Shown here one piece after another: positions 8,701 to 16,608 of a DNA stretch of 64,000 bases; positions within the stretch are counted from its first letter, which is position 1; each line of letters opens with the position of its first letter. The stretch spans positions 62,001 to 126,000 of the forward strand of contig NZ_JAXHMV010000002.1 of the NCBI RefSeq assembly GCF_034521165.1, given 5' to 3'. The position numbers and the translations under genes are program-made. The stretch is from Thiohalophilus sp. (lineage in GTDB: Bacteria; Pseudomonadota; Gammaproteobacteria; UBA6429; Thiohalophilaceae). The notes beneath the pieces were generated by a model that saw only the letters and a program-made list of their open reading frames with translations, searched no databases and was not told where the DNA came from.

Positions 8701-11419
8701 GCCCCACGGATCGGCCGGTCAGGTTCAGGTGTACTCGCCAGTCGGATTCTTCGGGCTTGCGAACCAGCTCGATGGCGGCAGCCAGCAGGCTGGGCAGAAA
8801 TATCACCGCCATGACCAGCAAGCTCCAGTGCCACCCGAGCCCCGGGCCCAACAGCCAGCCACCGGCCAACAGGGCGAGCAGCGCAGGCGCCACCAGGCTG
8901 CGCCGCAGATTGTCGAAAAGTTTCCAGCGCGACAGCGCCGAGAGCGGGTTCGTCTGCCGCGTCGCCTTCACACCATCCAGGCCGGGGGGGCCCGGCACGT
9001 GTGGCAGCAGCCAGCCGGCCAGTTGCCAGTCACCGCGTATCCAGCGGTGGTGCCGGCTAGCCTCGATGGCATAGCTGGCCGGATGCTCCTCGATGAGTTC
9101 GACATCGGTCACCAGCGCGGAACGTGCATAGCCGCTTTCCAGCAAGTCGTGGCTGAGGATGAGATTTTCAGGAAAGCGGCCGTCGACGGCCTGGCGAAAC
9201 GCATCGACGTCGTAGATGCCCTTGCCGATGAACGAGCCTTCCCCGAATACATCCTGGTAGACGTCCGACACCTCGCGCGTGTAGGGATCGATGCCGGCCT
9301 CACCCGCGAACAATTTCGTGAAGCGGGATTGGCCGGCACTGATCAGGCTGATCGAGGCGCGCGGTTGCAGGATCGCGTAGCCTTCAACGATACGGCCCTT
9401 GCCGGCATCGTACACCGGGCGATTGAGTGGATGCGCGAGGTTGCCCACCAGGGTGTGTGCCGCGTCGCGCGGCAGCTGCGTATCGGTATCCAGGGTGATG
9501 ACGTACTGGATCGATCCGAGCAGGGACTGATCGCCGACGATGTCCGAGAAGGCCGTTTGCGCCCCGCCCCTGAGCCGGGCATTGAACTGCTCCAGCTTGC
9601 CGCGCTTGCGCTCGTAGCCCATCCACACCCGCTCGAACGGGTTCCACACCCGTGGCCGGTGGAACAGATAGAAGATGCACGGACGATCCTCGCGGTAGGT
9701 CGCGTTGAGCGCCTCGACCGCGGCGCGCGCATATTCGAGCAGGGCTTCGTCGTCCGGCAGCGTTTGTTCGGGCGCGTCGACAAAATCCGTCAACAGAGCA
9801 AAGTACAGATTGGGGTCGCGATTGCCGAGGTAGCGGATCTCCATTGCTTCAAGCAGATCGTCGACGTCTTGCGCTTTCGTCAGCAGGGTCGGGACGATCA
9901 CCATGGTGCGGTGGCGGTCCGGGATCCCGGTAGAGAAATCCAGTCGTGGCAACGCGCGCGGCTGCAGGACGAGCGTGACCAGCAGGTTCACCAGCGGCAC
10001 GGCCAGCGCCGAGGCGCCGATGACCAGGGGTAGCGCCAGCAACCCGATCCGCCAGCCATCCACATTGACACCGCCCGTATCAAGGCCAAGCACGACCGCT
10101 GTCGCGAGCAACGTGAGCAGCAGGATCGGGCCGAGATAAAGCGGGAGGCGGAAATGCCGGCCCATCCGGCTGAGCCTGGTTTTCCACGACAGTCGGCAAT
10201 CGACCGCATGCTCCAGCTGTGGTCGGCCCTGATCGATCAGGTAGTAGCCCACATGCGCGCTGCGATCCTGCGTGCCCTGTTGCGTGACAGCGGCCTGCGC
10301 AAGCGCGACGGCTTCGCGTGCCACCGCCATTTCGCTGCAGCTGCTGCGTCGCGCCACATCCTCGATGACGTGCCGGTAGCGGTCGCGGGTGGCGAAATCC
10401 TGGCTGGCGTACATCGCCATTGGATCTTCGTGCAGGATCTGTTCGACGACGCTGAGCGACTCAACGTATTGCTTCCAGTCCATGGCGCCGATGAAGCGCA
10501 GGCTGCTGATACTGTTGGCGATGGAAATCTGGTTGGCCGCGGCGGTGCGCCCCGCCGCCTCCGACAAGCCGGCTGCGGTCACCCCCTGCTCGAGCAGTTT
10601 GTGCTCGACCCAGGTTTGCACGAAGGCCATGGCCGGTCCCTGCGCCTGCAGCCGGTCGTAAAACTCTTCCACAAACGAGGCAGTCAGCGGCACATCGGCA
10701 TGGGCAAACTCGGCCAGCAACTGGATCAGCTGTTTGGGCTCGGTTTCGGCCGCCTCAAGCATGCGGTCCGCCCAGGTGATGGCCGCATCGCGCTCCTCAC
10801 GCCGCCGGGCGATGCGCACCCCGACGCGACGCAGGTTTTCCAGCAGCGCCAGCTGCAGCATGATCGGGAAGGCCCACAATTCGCCCAGCTTCAGGGGCTC
10901 GACGGTCTGGTAGGCGGCAATGAACTGGGTGGCGTTGTCGCTGTCGACGCGGCCGTCCATGTGGGAGATCAGCTCCAGCGCCAGGTCGTAGATGCGGGGG
11001 AATCCGGCCGACGGGCCATCGGCCAGTCGCGGCAACTGCCGGCTGTAGCCGCGCGGCAGGTGCCGACGCGCCAGGGTGATCTGCTGCTCAATCAGGTAGA
11101 AGTTATCGAGCAACCAGGCCTCTGCCGGCACAATCCGCTGCCCCTGGGTGGCAACGGCGGTGACGACGTCATACGCCGCCAGCAGAACACGGGCGTTGTC
11201 CGCCAGCCGTGGCAGCAACCGGTCCGGACCTGGACGCGGATCGATCACGTGCTGGCCGGCCAGCGTGACTGCGTGACGTTTCAGTTGCTCGATACTGAAC
11301 AACTCCGCACGCAGCAACTCGGTATCCCGATGATGGCGTAACGCATTCCATGTGTGCGGCGAAAATCTGAACGCGTTGGTGATGATGACATGCTCCTTGC
11401 TCGAACTTCGGATGGTCAA
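2732..11419 (-). CDS. ndvB: cyclic beta-1,2-glucan synthase-like protein (GT84 + GH94)
   Basis: This is a single 2895-residue membrane protein with the full architecture of cyclic beta-1,2-glucan synthases (NdvB/Cgs). An N-terminal region leads to membrane segments near 423-485. A GT84-type glycosyltransferase domain has LDTDTQLPRD near residue 640. More hydrophobic segments lie at about 815-1000, and a glucoamylase-like domain at about 1380-1450 (SGSMFEYLMP; ESCYNATDMHQ). Two carbohydrate-binding/GH94-like regions follow, with GCGDWNDGMN near 2575 as the GH94 acid motif. The family makes periplasmic glucans from UDP-glucose. No NdvA-type exporter is adjacent. The start is odd: the open frame begins only at a TTG (11419), while a strong AAGGAG precedes an out-of-frame ATG at 11391. 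The gene looks richer in G+C than its neighbours (not computed). Confidence 0.88.
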   Translation of the reverse strand: MTIRSSSKEHVIITNAFRFSPHTWNALRHHRDTELLRAELFSIEQLKRHAVTLAGQHVIDPRPGPDRLLPRLADNARVLLAAYDVVTAVATQGQRIVPAEAWLLDNFYLIEQQITLARRHLPRGYSRQLPRLADGPSAGFPRIYDLALELISHMDGRVDSDNATQFIAAYQTVEPLKLGELWAFPIMLQLALLENLRRVGVRIARRREERDAAITWADRMLEAAETEPKQLIQLLAEFAHADVPLTASFVEEFYDRLQAQGPAMAFVQTWVEHKLLEQGVTAAGLSEAAGRTAAANQISIANSISSLRFIGAMDWKQYVESLSVVEQILHEDPMAMYASQDFATRDRYRHVIEDVARRSSCSEMAVAREAVALAQAAVTQQGTQDRSAHVGYYLIDQGRPQLEHAVDCRLSWKTRLSRMGRHFRLPLYLGPILLLTLLATAVVLGLDTGGVNVDGWRIGLLALPLVIGASALAVPLVNLLVTLVLQPRALPRLDFSTGIPDRHRTMVIVPTLLTKAQDVDDLLEAMEIRYLGNRDPNLYFALLTDFVDAPEQTLPDDEALLEYARAAVEALNATYREDRPCIFYLFHRPRVWNPFERVWMGYERKRGKLEQFNARLRGGAQTAFSDIVGDQSLLGSIQYVITLDTDTQLPRDAAHTLVGNLAHPLNRPVYDAGKGRIVEGYAILQPRASISLISAGQSRFTKLFAGEAGIDPYTREVSDVYQDVFGEGSFIGKGIYDVDAFRQAVDGRFPENLILSHDLLESGYARSALVTDVELIEEHPASYAIEASRHHRWIRGDWQLAGWLLPHVPGPPGLDGVKATRQTNPLSALSRWKLFDNLRRSLVAPALLALLAGGWLLGPGLGWHWSLLVMAVIFLPSLLAAAIELVRKPEESDWRVHLNLTGRSVGRPLALAVLTLTFLPYDALICLGAILRSGLRMLFTRRGLLLWKLPSYARRNATRTLAEFFREMWVAPVIALGLGVALAMASQPAVWLYAGPILLLWLLSPVAGWWISRPLAAPAPGLSVDQEAFLRTSARRTWRYFADFVGPQDNWLPPDNVQEYPAAAIASRTSPTNIGMSLLADLAAVDFGYITAGECLQRLGNTLDSMEKLERYRGHFYNWYDTRTLEPLHPQYVSSVDSGNLAGCLLTLQAGLAELKDQPVLSSNALQGLQDTLQVFAEQLPASSDPDLANRITSLQDTLCSLTQNGSLRTLAGAGHALDEIHRVGGELVDWLPADSDIDGERVYWARAFDRQCRALRDELRLLVCEPQHFSTIPTLAELAGAHAKVTGARSSVAAERLGVIDDLVQRCRALAAMDFDFLYDAACGLLAIGYDVGERRRDPSCYDLLASEARLASFLLIAQGQLPQKHWFSLGRLLTSHGGDVSLISWSGSMFEYLMPQLIMPGYPNTLLEQTCKAAVSRQIEYGRQREVPWGISESCYNATDMHQIYQYRAFGVPGLGFKRGLGDDLVIAPYASALALTVMPREACRNLLTLANQGFLGAYGFYEAIDYTPSRVPRGKPHAVVQAFMAHHQGMSLLAYAHVLLDQPMQRRFMSDPLTQATELLLQERVPKKGATLHPHAAEVSAAARPPGADIGAIMRVFTNPNTPIPEVHLLSNGRYHVMATHAGGSTSRWRDLAITRWREDATADDWGTFIYLRDRDSGKYWSSAHQPTLRRADHYEAIFVQARAEYRRRDQAIEAHTEISVSPEDDVEIRRVTLTNQSARTRHIEVTSYAEVVLAPLNADLAHRAFSNLFVQTEILPERQAILCTRRPRTPGEQVPWMFHLLAAPGAVADAPSYETDRARFIGRGRTVANPQVLDSGDNPSVLPGHELSNTAGPVLDPIVAIRRTLTLAPDESASVQIISGVADTREAALALLEKYCDRHFVKRAFEMAWFQSQEVLRHLNVTEADAQIYGRLANSVIYGTALRRATPDVIARNQLGQSGLWRFGISGDLPIVLLHIGDLNRIVLVKQVLQAHAYWRMKGLAADLVIVNEDFSGYRAELQDRIVGLINSGPEAQMIDKPGGVFVRRTEELTENERVLLQTVARIVFRDTAATLIEQVERRMSPERASDLLEPSQQAGVEPVYPLAPRERIFCNGLGGFTPDGHEYVVTLEPGQTTPLPWANVIASPHIGTVVSESGSAYTWVENAHEFRLTAWHNDPLCDSSGEALYIRDEKTGAFWSPTPLPAHGRAGYVCRHGFGYSVFEHFEADIASELFTYVAMDAPVKFAVVKLRNASKRARSLSLTGYWELVLGEWRHANLMHIVTEIDPHTGALFARNAYGRECANRVVFAHVSNEGASERKRSVSGNRTEFIGRNGSLTRPAAMRRKRLSGRTGAGLDPCAAIQARIELGAGQEREIVFVFGAAEHADEARHFIQQYGGSAGARQALEAVWEHWNRTLGAVNVDTPDPALNVLANGWLVYQTISCRLWGRSGYYQSGGAYGFRDQLQDTMALIHATPWLAREQLIRHAGRQFIKGDVQHWWHPPNGQGVRTHFSDDYLWLPYATCRYVLATGDTGVLDESIHFLEGRELYAEEEAYYDQPQRSHEAASLYEHCVRAIKHGLRFGVHQLPLMGCGDWNDGMNLVGKAGKGESVWLAWFLIENLESFAGLARSRDDTDFAELCSDQAAQLRSNIEAQAWDGAWYRRAWFDDGTPLGSSTNDECQIDSISQSWAVISGGGDSTRARQAMTAVGQRLVRRDKQIIQLLDPPFDKSDLEPGYIKGYIPGVRENGGQYTHAAIWSTMAFALLGDTERAWELFAMLNPVNHGSTADAIETYKVEPYVMCADIYGVPPHIGRGGWTWYTGAAGWMYRLSVETLLGLQLEVDHLRIVPCIPADWESYKIHYRYRETVYHITVKRVGEPSGQISRVIVDGTEYPDTRIPLVDDRQEHFVEADLG

Positions 11420-11664
11420 GGCCGCTCTGGCTATACGACCGGCAATTACCGAAAATACACCCCTTGTGCTTGCGAACCCTCAGCCTTTATGGACTGATTC
11501 GTTAACAATTGATTGTATGCTGTTTTGGCAAGAATTGATGTCGCCAGGGTAAAAAGAAAGTGCCAACCTCGTCTCCGGTAGCCAGACCCGTGCATTCAAA
11601 GGCACCGCATTCCGGGCGAGAGAAACAGACCGAACTGCCATCTATCACCATTGCCGGATGCTCC

Positions 11665-13242
11665 CTACTCCCACTCGATGGTGCCGGGCGGCTTGCCGGT
11701 AATATCGTAGACCACGCGCGAGATGCCGTCGATCTCGTTCACGATACGCCGGGAAACATGATCCAGAAATTCATAGGGCAGATGCGCCCAGCGGGCGGTC
11801 ATAAAGTCGATGGTCTCCACCGCGCGCAATGCCACTACATATTGATAACGCCGGCCGTCACCGGTCACGCCGACCGATTTGACCGGCATGAAGACGGTAA
11901 AGGCCTGACTGACCTGGTCATACAGCTCGTGCTTGCGCAGCTCCTCGATATAAATGGCATCGGCCAGGCGCAGCAGATCGGCGTACTCTTTTTTTACTTC
12001 ACCGAGAATGCGAACACCCAGACCGGGACCGGGAAACGGATGCCGATAGACCATATCAAACGGCAGGCCGAGTTCCACGCCGATCTTGCGTACTTCATCC
12101 TTGAACAACTCGCGCAGGGGCTCGCAAAGCTTGAGTTTCATGTTCTCCGGCAGACCGCCCACGTTATGGTGGGATTTGATCAGATGCGCCTTGCCGGTTT
12201 TGGCGCCGGCCGATTCGATGACATCGGGATAGATGGTACCCTGCGCCAGCCAGGTGGCATTGGTCAGCTTGCTCGCTTCATCATCGAAGACGTCGATAAA
12301 CGTGTTGCCGATGATCTTGCGTTTCTCTTCCGGATCACTGACGCCTTCCAACTTGCCCAGAAACAGATCCTCGGCATCTACCCGGATCACCCGGATCCCC
12401 ATGTGCTCGGCAAAGGTCGCCATGACCTGCTCACCTTCAAGGTGACGCAACAGGCCATTGTCAACAAACACACAGGTCAGCTGATCCCCGATGGCCTTGT
12501 GCAGCAAGGCCGCCACCACCGAGGAATCCACACCGCCGGAAAGACCGAGTACCACTTCGTCCTCGCCGATCTGCTCGCGAATGTCGTCGATACTCTGATC
12601 GATGATGTTCTCCGGCGTCCACAACCGGCGACAGCCGCAGATCTCGTGCACGAAGCGTTCGATAATCCGCTGACCCTGGTTGGTATGCGTGACCTCGGGA
12701 TGAAACTGCAGGCCATAAAAGTGCCGCTGCACATCGGCGATGCCGGCGATGGGCGCGCTGTCGGTGGAGGCCATCAGTTTGAAACCCGCTGGCAGGTCGA
12801 TCACCCGATCGCCGTGACTCATCCACACATCCAGCAGCCCATAGCCTTCGGGACTGGCATGATCCTCGATATCCTTGAGCAGCGGGGTATGACCGTGAGC
12901 ACGCACCTGCGCATAGCCGTATTCATGCCGATCGCTGGTTTCCACCTTGCCGCCCAGTTGCCGGGCCATGGTCTGCATGCCGTAACAGATTCCCAGTACC
13001 GGCACGCCCTGCTCGAAGATCAGCGGCCAGGCCAAAGGCGCATCCTCGGCGGTCGTACTCTCCGGCCCGCCGGAGAGGATGAGGCCATTAGGCGCGAAGT
13101 CGCGAATCTCGGCTTCGGCCATGTCCCAGGGGTGCAGCTCGCAATAAACGCCGGCCTCGCGCACCCGGCGGGCAATCAACTGGCTGTACTGGGAACCGAA
13201 ATCGAGGATCAAGACGCGATCCGAATGGATATCCTGGGACAT
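11665..13242 (-). CDS. guaA: GMP synthase (glutamine-hydrolysing)
   Basis: Converts XMP to GMP with ATP and glutamine in the cytoplasm. The 525-residue product matches the E. coli length. It has a class I amidotransferase domain with the nucleophile in GICYGMQ (Cys86) and the His-Glu pair in LQFHPEVTHT. An ATP pyrophosphatase domain follows (P-loop LSGGVDSS), then the C-terminal dimerisation domain ending KPPGTIEWE. The ATG at 13242 (MSQDIHSDRVLILDFGSQ) is preferred over an upstream start that would add a non-homologous 24 residues. guaB, normally the upstream partner in a guaBA operon, lies about 10 kb away. Confidence 0.97.
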   Translation of the reverse strand: MSQDIHSDRVLILDFGSQYSQLIARRVREAGVYCELHPWDMAEAEIRDFAPNGLILSGGPESTTAEDAPLAWPLIFEQGVPVLGICYGMQTMARQLGGKVETSDRHEYGYAQVRAHGHTPLLKDIEDHASPEGYGLLDVWMSHGDRVIDLPAGFKLMASTDSAPIAGIADVQRHFYGLQFHPEVTHTNQGQRIIERFVHEICGCRRLWTPENIIDQSIDDIREQIGEDEVVLGLSGGVDSSVVAALLHKAIGDQLTCVFVDNGLLRHLEGEQVMATFAEHMGIRVIRVDAEDLFLGKLEGVSDPEEKRKIIGNTFIDVFDDEASKLTNATWLAQGTIYPDVIESAGAKTGKAHLIKSHHNVGGLPENMKLKLCEPLRELFKDEVRKIGVELGLPFDMVYRHPFPGPGLGVRILGEVKKEYADLLRLADAIYIEELRKHELYDQVSQAFTVFMPVKSVGVTGDGRRYQYVVALRAVETIDFMTARWAHLPYEFLDHVSRRIVNEIDGISRVVYDITGKPPGTIEWE

Positions 13243-13393
13243 GGGCAAACTCTCAAAATGGGCCGGGATGGACAATAGAGCGGCGATGATCCCGGAAATC
13301 GCCTGAAATTTCAAGTATTTTTACTAAAATCAGTAACTTATGCACTAACACCGCTGCTGGTGACTGGCCCGCGACACTCTACATAATAGAGGG

Positions 13394-14233
13394 ATGAAAT
13401 ATATCGGTGCCCATGTCAGTGCCGCCGGCGGCGTGCAGAACGCCCCGTTCAATGCGCAGGCCATCGGGGCGCGGGCCTTTGCCCTGTTCACCAAAAACCA
13501 GCGCCAGTGGCAGGCCAAACCGCTGACCCGCGAGGCGATCGACGCGTTTAAAACCCATTTGCAACAGGTCGGTATCGCCGCCGAGCACGTCCTGCCGCAC
13601 GACAGTTATCTGATCAATCTCGGTCATCCGGACAAAGCCGCGCTGGAAAAATCCCGCGCCGCATTTGTCGACGAGATGCAGCGTTGTGAACAGCTGGGCC
13701 TGAAACTGCTGAATTTTCATCCCGGCTCGCACCTGAACAAGATCAGTGAAAGCCAGAGCCTGGCCATCGTGGCCGATTCCATTAACCAGGCACTGGAACA
13801 GACCCGGGGCGTCACCGCGGTGATCGAAAACACCGCCGGCCAGGGCACCAACCTCGGCTACCGGTTCGAGCATCTGGCCGAAATCATCGAGCAGGTCGAG
13901 GACAAGTCCCGGGTCGGAGTCTGCATCGATACCTGTCATACCTTCACGGCCGGTTACGATCTGCGCACTACCGAAACCTGTGAAGCCACCTTTGAAGAAT
14001 TCGATCGAATCGTCGGTTTTGACACCCTGCGCGGTCTGCATCTTAACGGATCAAAACCGGATCTGGGCGATCGGGTCGATCGGCATGAATCGCTGGAGAA
14101 AGGCAAACTGGGACTGGCCGTGTTTCAGTACATCATGCAGGACAAGCGGTTCGACGCTATTCCCATGGTCCTGGAAACACCCGATCCGGATAACTGGGCG
14201 CATGAGATCGAATTGCTGTACAGCTGGCAATGA
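13394..14233 (+). CDS. nfo: endonuclease IV (AP endonuclease)
   Basis: Cuts DNA 5' to abasic sites in base-excision repair. The 279-residue TIM-barrel protein shows the family metal-binding motifs in order: HVSAAGGVQNAP at the N-terminus, NFHPGSH, ENTAGQG, CIDTCHTFTAGYD and HLNGSKPDLGDRVDRHESL. These supply the His, Glu and Asp ligands of the three-zinc site. It is divergent from guaA, with about 150 bp between the two starts, and is followed by a repeat-filled spacer rather than a cotranscribed gene. Confidence 0.96.
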   Translation: MKYIGAHVSAAGGVQNAPFNAQAIGARAFALFTKNQRQWQAKPLTREAIDAFKTHLQQVGIAAEHVLPHDSYLINLGHPDKAALEKSRAAFVDEMQRCEQLGLKLLNFHPGSHLNKISESQSLAIVADSINQALEQTRGVTAVIENTAGQGTNLGYRFEHLAEIIEQVEDKSRVGVCIDTCHTFTAGYDLRTTETCEATFEEFDRIVGFDTLRGLHLNGSKPDLGDRVDRHESLEKGKLGLAVFQYIMQDKRFDAIPMVLETPDPDNWAHEIELLYSWQ

Positions 14234-14269
14234 TCGGGCAGATATTCCCGGGCAGACAGATTGCAGGCA

Positions 14270-14309
14270 GCCGATTGCCGGACACCGCGTTGCTATGTCC
14301 GGCCTACCA
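14270..14309. repeat. REP-like hairpin, half unit
   Basis: This unit contains GCCGGACA and TGTCCGGC as inverted arms around TAGCAACGCGG (read on the opposite strand), ending in GGCCTACC. The same half unit recurs at 58357-58395, and as part of double-hairpin units at 14384-14459 and 58496-58571. The spacer from 14234 to 14730 holds only such repeats; no gene is seen in it. Confidence 0.75.
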
Positions 14310-14320
14310 CTTTTCTGTTA

Positions 14321-14613
14321 CCGGAAATAACGCAAAGGACGCCAAGACGCGGAGAACGCAAAGTGAAAATAATTTTTGCCGTCGTAGGCCCGATAAAGCG
14401 AAGCGGTATCGGGCAACACCGCCGATTGCCGGACACCGCGTTGCTATGTCCGGCCTACCGCTGACGATTGATTGCTTGCATGTCAGAAAATCAAGCTATT
14501 CACTGGCACAGGCCGCATGATTCGTTCCACGCTCATATCGCCATTTCGCCGTAATCATATATTGCCCCCCTCCGCGTACTTTGCGCCTTTGCGCCCTCTG
14601 CGTTCCATTCCAG
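14321..14613. mobile_element. MITE-like element with CGCAAAG inverted arms, split by a REP unit
   Basis: The left arm (14321-14363) begins CCGGAAATAACGCAAAGG and continues in CGC-AAG/GAG units. The right arm (14579-14613) is its approximate reverse complement and ends GCGTTCCATTCCAG. The same arm pair brackets elements at 46357-46510, 50910-51108 and 57252-57434. Here the interior also contains a double REP hairpin (14384-14459), which explains the greater length. There is no open reading frame inside. Calling it mobile is an inference from the repeated, bounded structure. Confidence 0.55.
14384..14459. repeat. REP-like double hairpin (BIME-like)
   Basis: Two adjacent imperfect palindromes: GCCCGATA..TATCGGGC around aagcgaagcgg, then GCCGGACA..TGTCCGGC around a similar loop. 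The unit is bounded by GTAGGCC at the left and GGCCTACC at the right. An almost identical unit is at 58496-58571. The outer ends are themselves complementary, so the whole unit can fold as a paired structure, like the REP/BIME elements of enterobacteria and pseudomonads. Confidence 0.75.
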
Positions 14614-14730
14614 AGAACCGAAAAAATGGAATTCGCCAGACTCATCGTAATAACACCTCACGGCAGGGGTTGATTCGCCCCCCGTCAGACCTGACATAAT
14701 AGGTATCTCTCAGGTTAAACGGATTTCAGT

Positions 14731-15474
14731 ATGCCTTATTCAGAACAGACAATTACGTCCAAACGCCCCTGGGCGGAGAATATCTTTACCTTCACCACCA
14801 CCCGACCGGAAGGCTTTGAATTCAAAAACGGCGAGTTTGTGACCCTGGGCCTGCGCCCGGAAGGCAAACTGATACCGCGTGCCTATTCGATCGTCTCCAC
14901 CAATGACGATGACCAGCTGGAATTTCTGAGCATCGCGGTGCCGGACGGCCCGCTGACCAGCCACCTGGCCGAAGCCGATACCGGCAGTTCGATCTGGATC
15001 AATACCAAAAGCACCGGCTCCCTGACTCTGAATCACGTGCAACCGGGACGCCATTTGTACATGCTGGCCACCGGTACCGGACTGGCGCCGTTTATGTCAC
15101 TGGTGCGCTCCAGCGAAGCCTTCAACCATTTCGAACGGGTTATCCTGGTCCACAGCGTGCGCCATACCCCGGCCCTGGCCTACCGCGACGAGCTGGAAGC
15201 CCGGCATGGCGATGAATTCCTGTATGTGCCGACGGTCACCCGGGAAACGTTCCCCAACCGGACGCGCGGCGCGGATCTGTTCCGCTCCGGTGAACTGGCC
15301 GAACAGCTGGGCCTGCCGGCCGCCGATCCCGAGCAGGATCGGGTCATGCTGTGCGGCAATCCGCAAATGAACAAGGACATGAGCGAGCATCTGGAAGACA
15401 ACGGCTGGACGATGACCAATTACAAGGGCGTGGGTAACTTCACCGTGGAACAGGCCTTCGTGCTGCAGCACTAA
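14731..15474 (+). CDS. fpr: ferredoxin/flavodoxin-NADP reductase
   Basis: A 247-residue single-domain-pair FNR. The FAD-binding half contains RAYSI (50-54), the flavin isoalloxazine-contact motif. The NADP-binding half contains GTGLAPFMSL near 115 and CGNPQM near 210. The C-terminus ends AFVLQH, as expected of the short bacterial subclass. It moves electrons between NADPH and ferredoxin or flavodoxin in the cytoplasm, relevant to oxidative stress and Fe-S cluster work. The converging LysR gene ends 7 bp beyond its stop. Confidence 0.92.
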   Translation: MPYSEQTITSKRPWAENIFTFTTTRPEGFEFKNGEFVTLGLRPEGKLIPRAYSIVSTNDDDQLEFLSIAVPDGPLTSHLAEADTGSSIWINTKSTGSLTLNHVQPGRHLYMLATGTGLAPFMSLVRSSEAFNHFERVILVHSVRHTPALAYRDELEARHGDEFLYVPTVTRETFPNRTRGADLFRSGELAEQLGLPAADPEQDRVMLCGNPQMNKDMSEHLEDNGWTMTNYKGVGNFTVEQAFVLQH

Positions 15475-15480
15475 AAGCGT

Positions 15481-16392
15481 TCAGACGTAGCTGATCGGCG
15501 AGCGCAGCAACATATCGATAAACGCCTCCGCCACCGGGTGATCCAGCCGCGAGCGATTGCGCGCAATCCACAGGGTTCGCTGTATCCTGAAACCGGTGAC
15601 TTTCAGGTGATAGAGATCGCCGGCAGAAACCTTCTCTTTGACGGCGAAGCGCGGCAGAAAGCTGACGTGCTTGCCCCGCCCCAGCATCTCGACAATGGTA
15701 TCGGTGGACCCCACCTCCAACGCCACGTCCAGTTTCTCAATCCCGATGCCGGTTAACGCCTGATCCAGCTCTTCGCGGCTGGAGGCATGCTTTTCCCGCA
15801 ACACATAGGGCAGTTCGGTCAGCTGCTCCACAGCCAGCCATTCACGCCCTGCCAGCGGATGACTGGCGCCGCAGACCAGCCATAACTCATCGTCGGCCCA
15901 TTTTTGCACCAGCACATCGGGATGATCCGGCGCGTTTTCCATCAATGCCAGGTCGGTGCGCCCGGTCACCAGATGAGACTGGATATCGCGACCATAAGCC
16001 ATGCGACTGTCGATCTTGTAATCGGGGTAGCGTTCGGCAAACTGGAAAAGCAGATCCGGCAGCAGGTGTTCTCCGATGGAAAACGTTACCTCCAGAGCCA
16101 GGGTGTTTTGCCCCAGATGCAGATTCCGCAACTCGTCATAGAGGGCCCTCTGGCGATCCAGGGTCTGGACCGCCAGCAGATACACCTTTTCCCCCGCCGG
16201 CGTCAGTCGCAGCCGCCCGCTGACCCGCTCCATCAGCCGCGTCCCGTAACTGGCTTCCAGGGCCCGCAGGCGCTTGGTCACCGCCGGCTGGCCGATATTC
16301 AGCGCCACAGCCGCCGCGGAGACACCGCCCTGCTCAACGATCGCCCGCAGAGTCGCCCAGCCATTGATATCGGGGAGAACTTGGTATTCCAT
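15481..16392 (-). CDS. LysR-family transcriptional regulator
   Basis: This 303-residue protein has an N-terminal winged helix (residues about 10-70: GGVSAAAVALNIGQPAVTKRL) and a periplasmic-binding-like effector domain (about 95-290). It is divergently transcribed from the small membrane protein and TauE/SafE permease genes, which are therefore its likely targets; LysR regulators commonly control the divergent neighbour. CysB/CbbR-like features are general, and the effector cannot be read from the sequence. A sulfur compound would fit the permease family. Confidence 0.88.
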   Translation of the reverse strand: MEYQVLPDINGWATLRAIVEQGGVSAAAVALNIGQPAVTKRLRALEASYGTRLMERVSGRLRLTPAGEKVYLLAVQTLDRQRALYDELRNLHLGQNTLALEVTFSIGEHLLPDLLFQFAERYPDYKIDSRMAYGRDIQSHLVTGRTDLALMENAPDHPDVLVQKWADDELWLVCGASHPLAGREWLAVEQLTELPYVLREKHASSREELDQALTGIGIEKLDVALEVGSTDTIVEMLGRGKHVSFLPRFAVKEKVSAGDLYHLKVTGFRIQRTLWIARNRSRLDHPVAEAFIDMLLRSPISYV

Positions 16393-16418
16393 ATAGGAAT
16401 ATTTACATAAAGAATTTC

Positions 16419-16479
16419 ATTAGTAAACACTGAAACCCTGTCGCATAATGCGCGCCCTTGATAAGCATATCTTACTAAT
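16419..16479. promoter_or_regulatory. divergent intergenic region with ATTAGTAA/TTACTAAT inverted repeat
   Basis: A perfect 8-bp inverted repeat, ATTAGTAA (16419-16426) and TTACTAAT (16472-16479), lies between the LysR gene and the genes it faces, with arm centres 53 bp apart. LysR-type proteins bind as tetramers to two separated sites, and this spacing is compatible with recall and activation half-sites. The role is inferred. The repeat itself is plain in the sequence. Confidence 0.4.
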
Positions 16480-16608
16480 TTCCTGTAGTTTTCTGTCAGC
16501 CGGTCAGTTCGCCGGCAACCAGACTGAACAGACTAACTCCGGGTGATATTCCACAGGGCAATATCAGCGGCCTGGGGAAACACCCGCAAGCATCCATGGA
16601 GTGCATCG

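Noticed and set aside
5933..10033. A 1366-codon open frame antisense to the glucan synthase gene
   Set aside because: It is the mirror of a GC-rich coding frame, with low-complexity His/Gln/Arg/Gly content and no domain pattern, while the opposite strand encodes clear GT84/GH94 motifs.
11560..13278. A 572-codon open frame antisense to guaA
   Set aside because: GuaA on the other strand shows all catalytic motifs; the antisense product has no recognisable features and is a codon-bias shadow.
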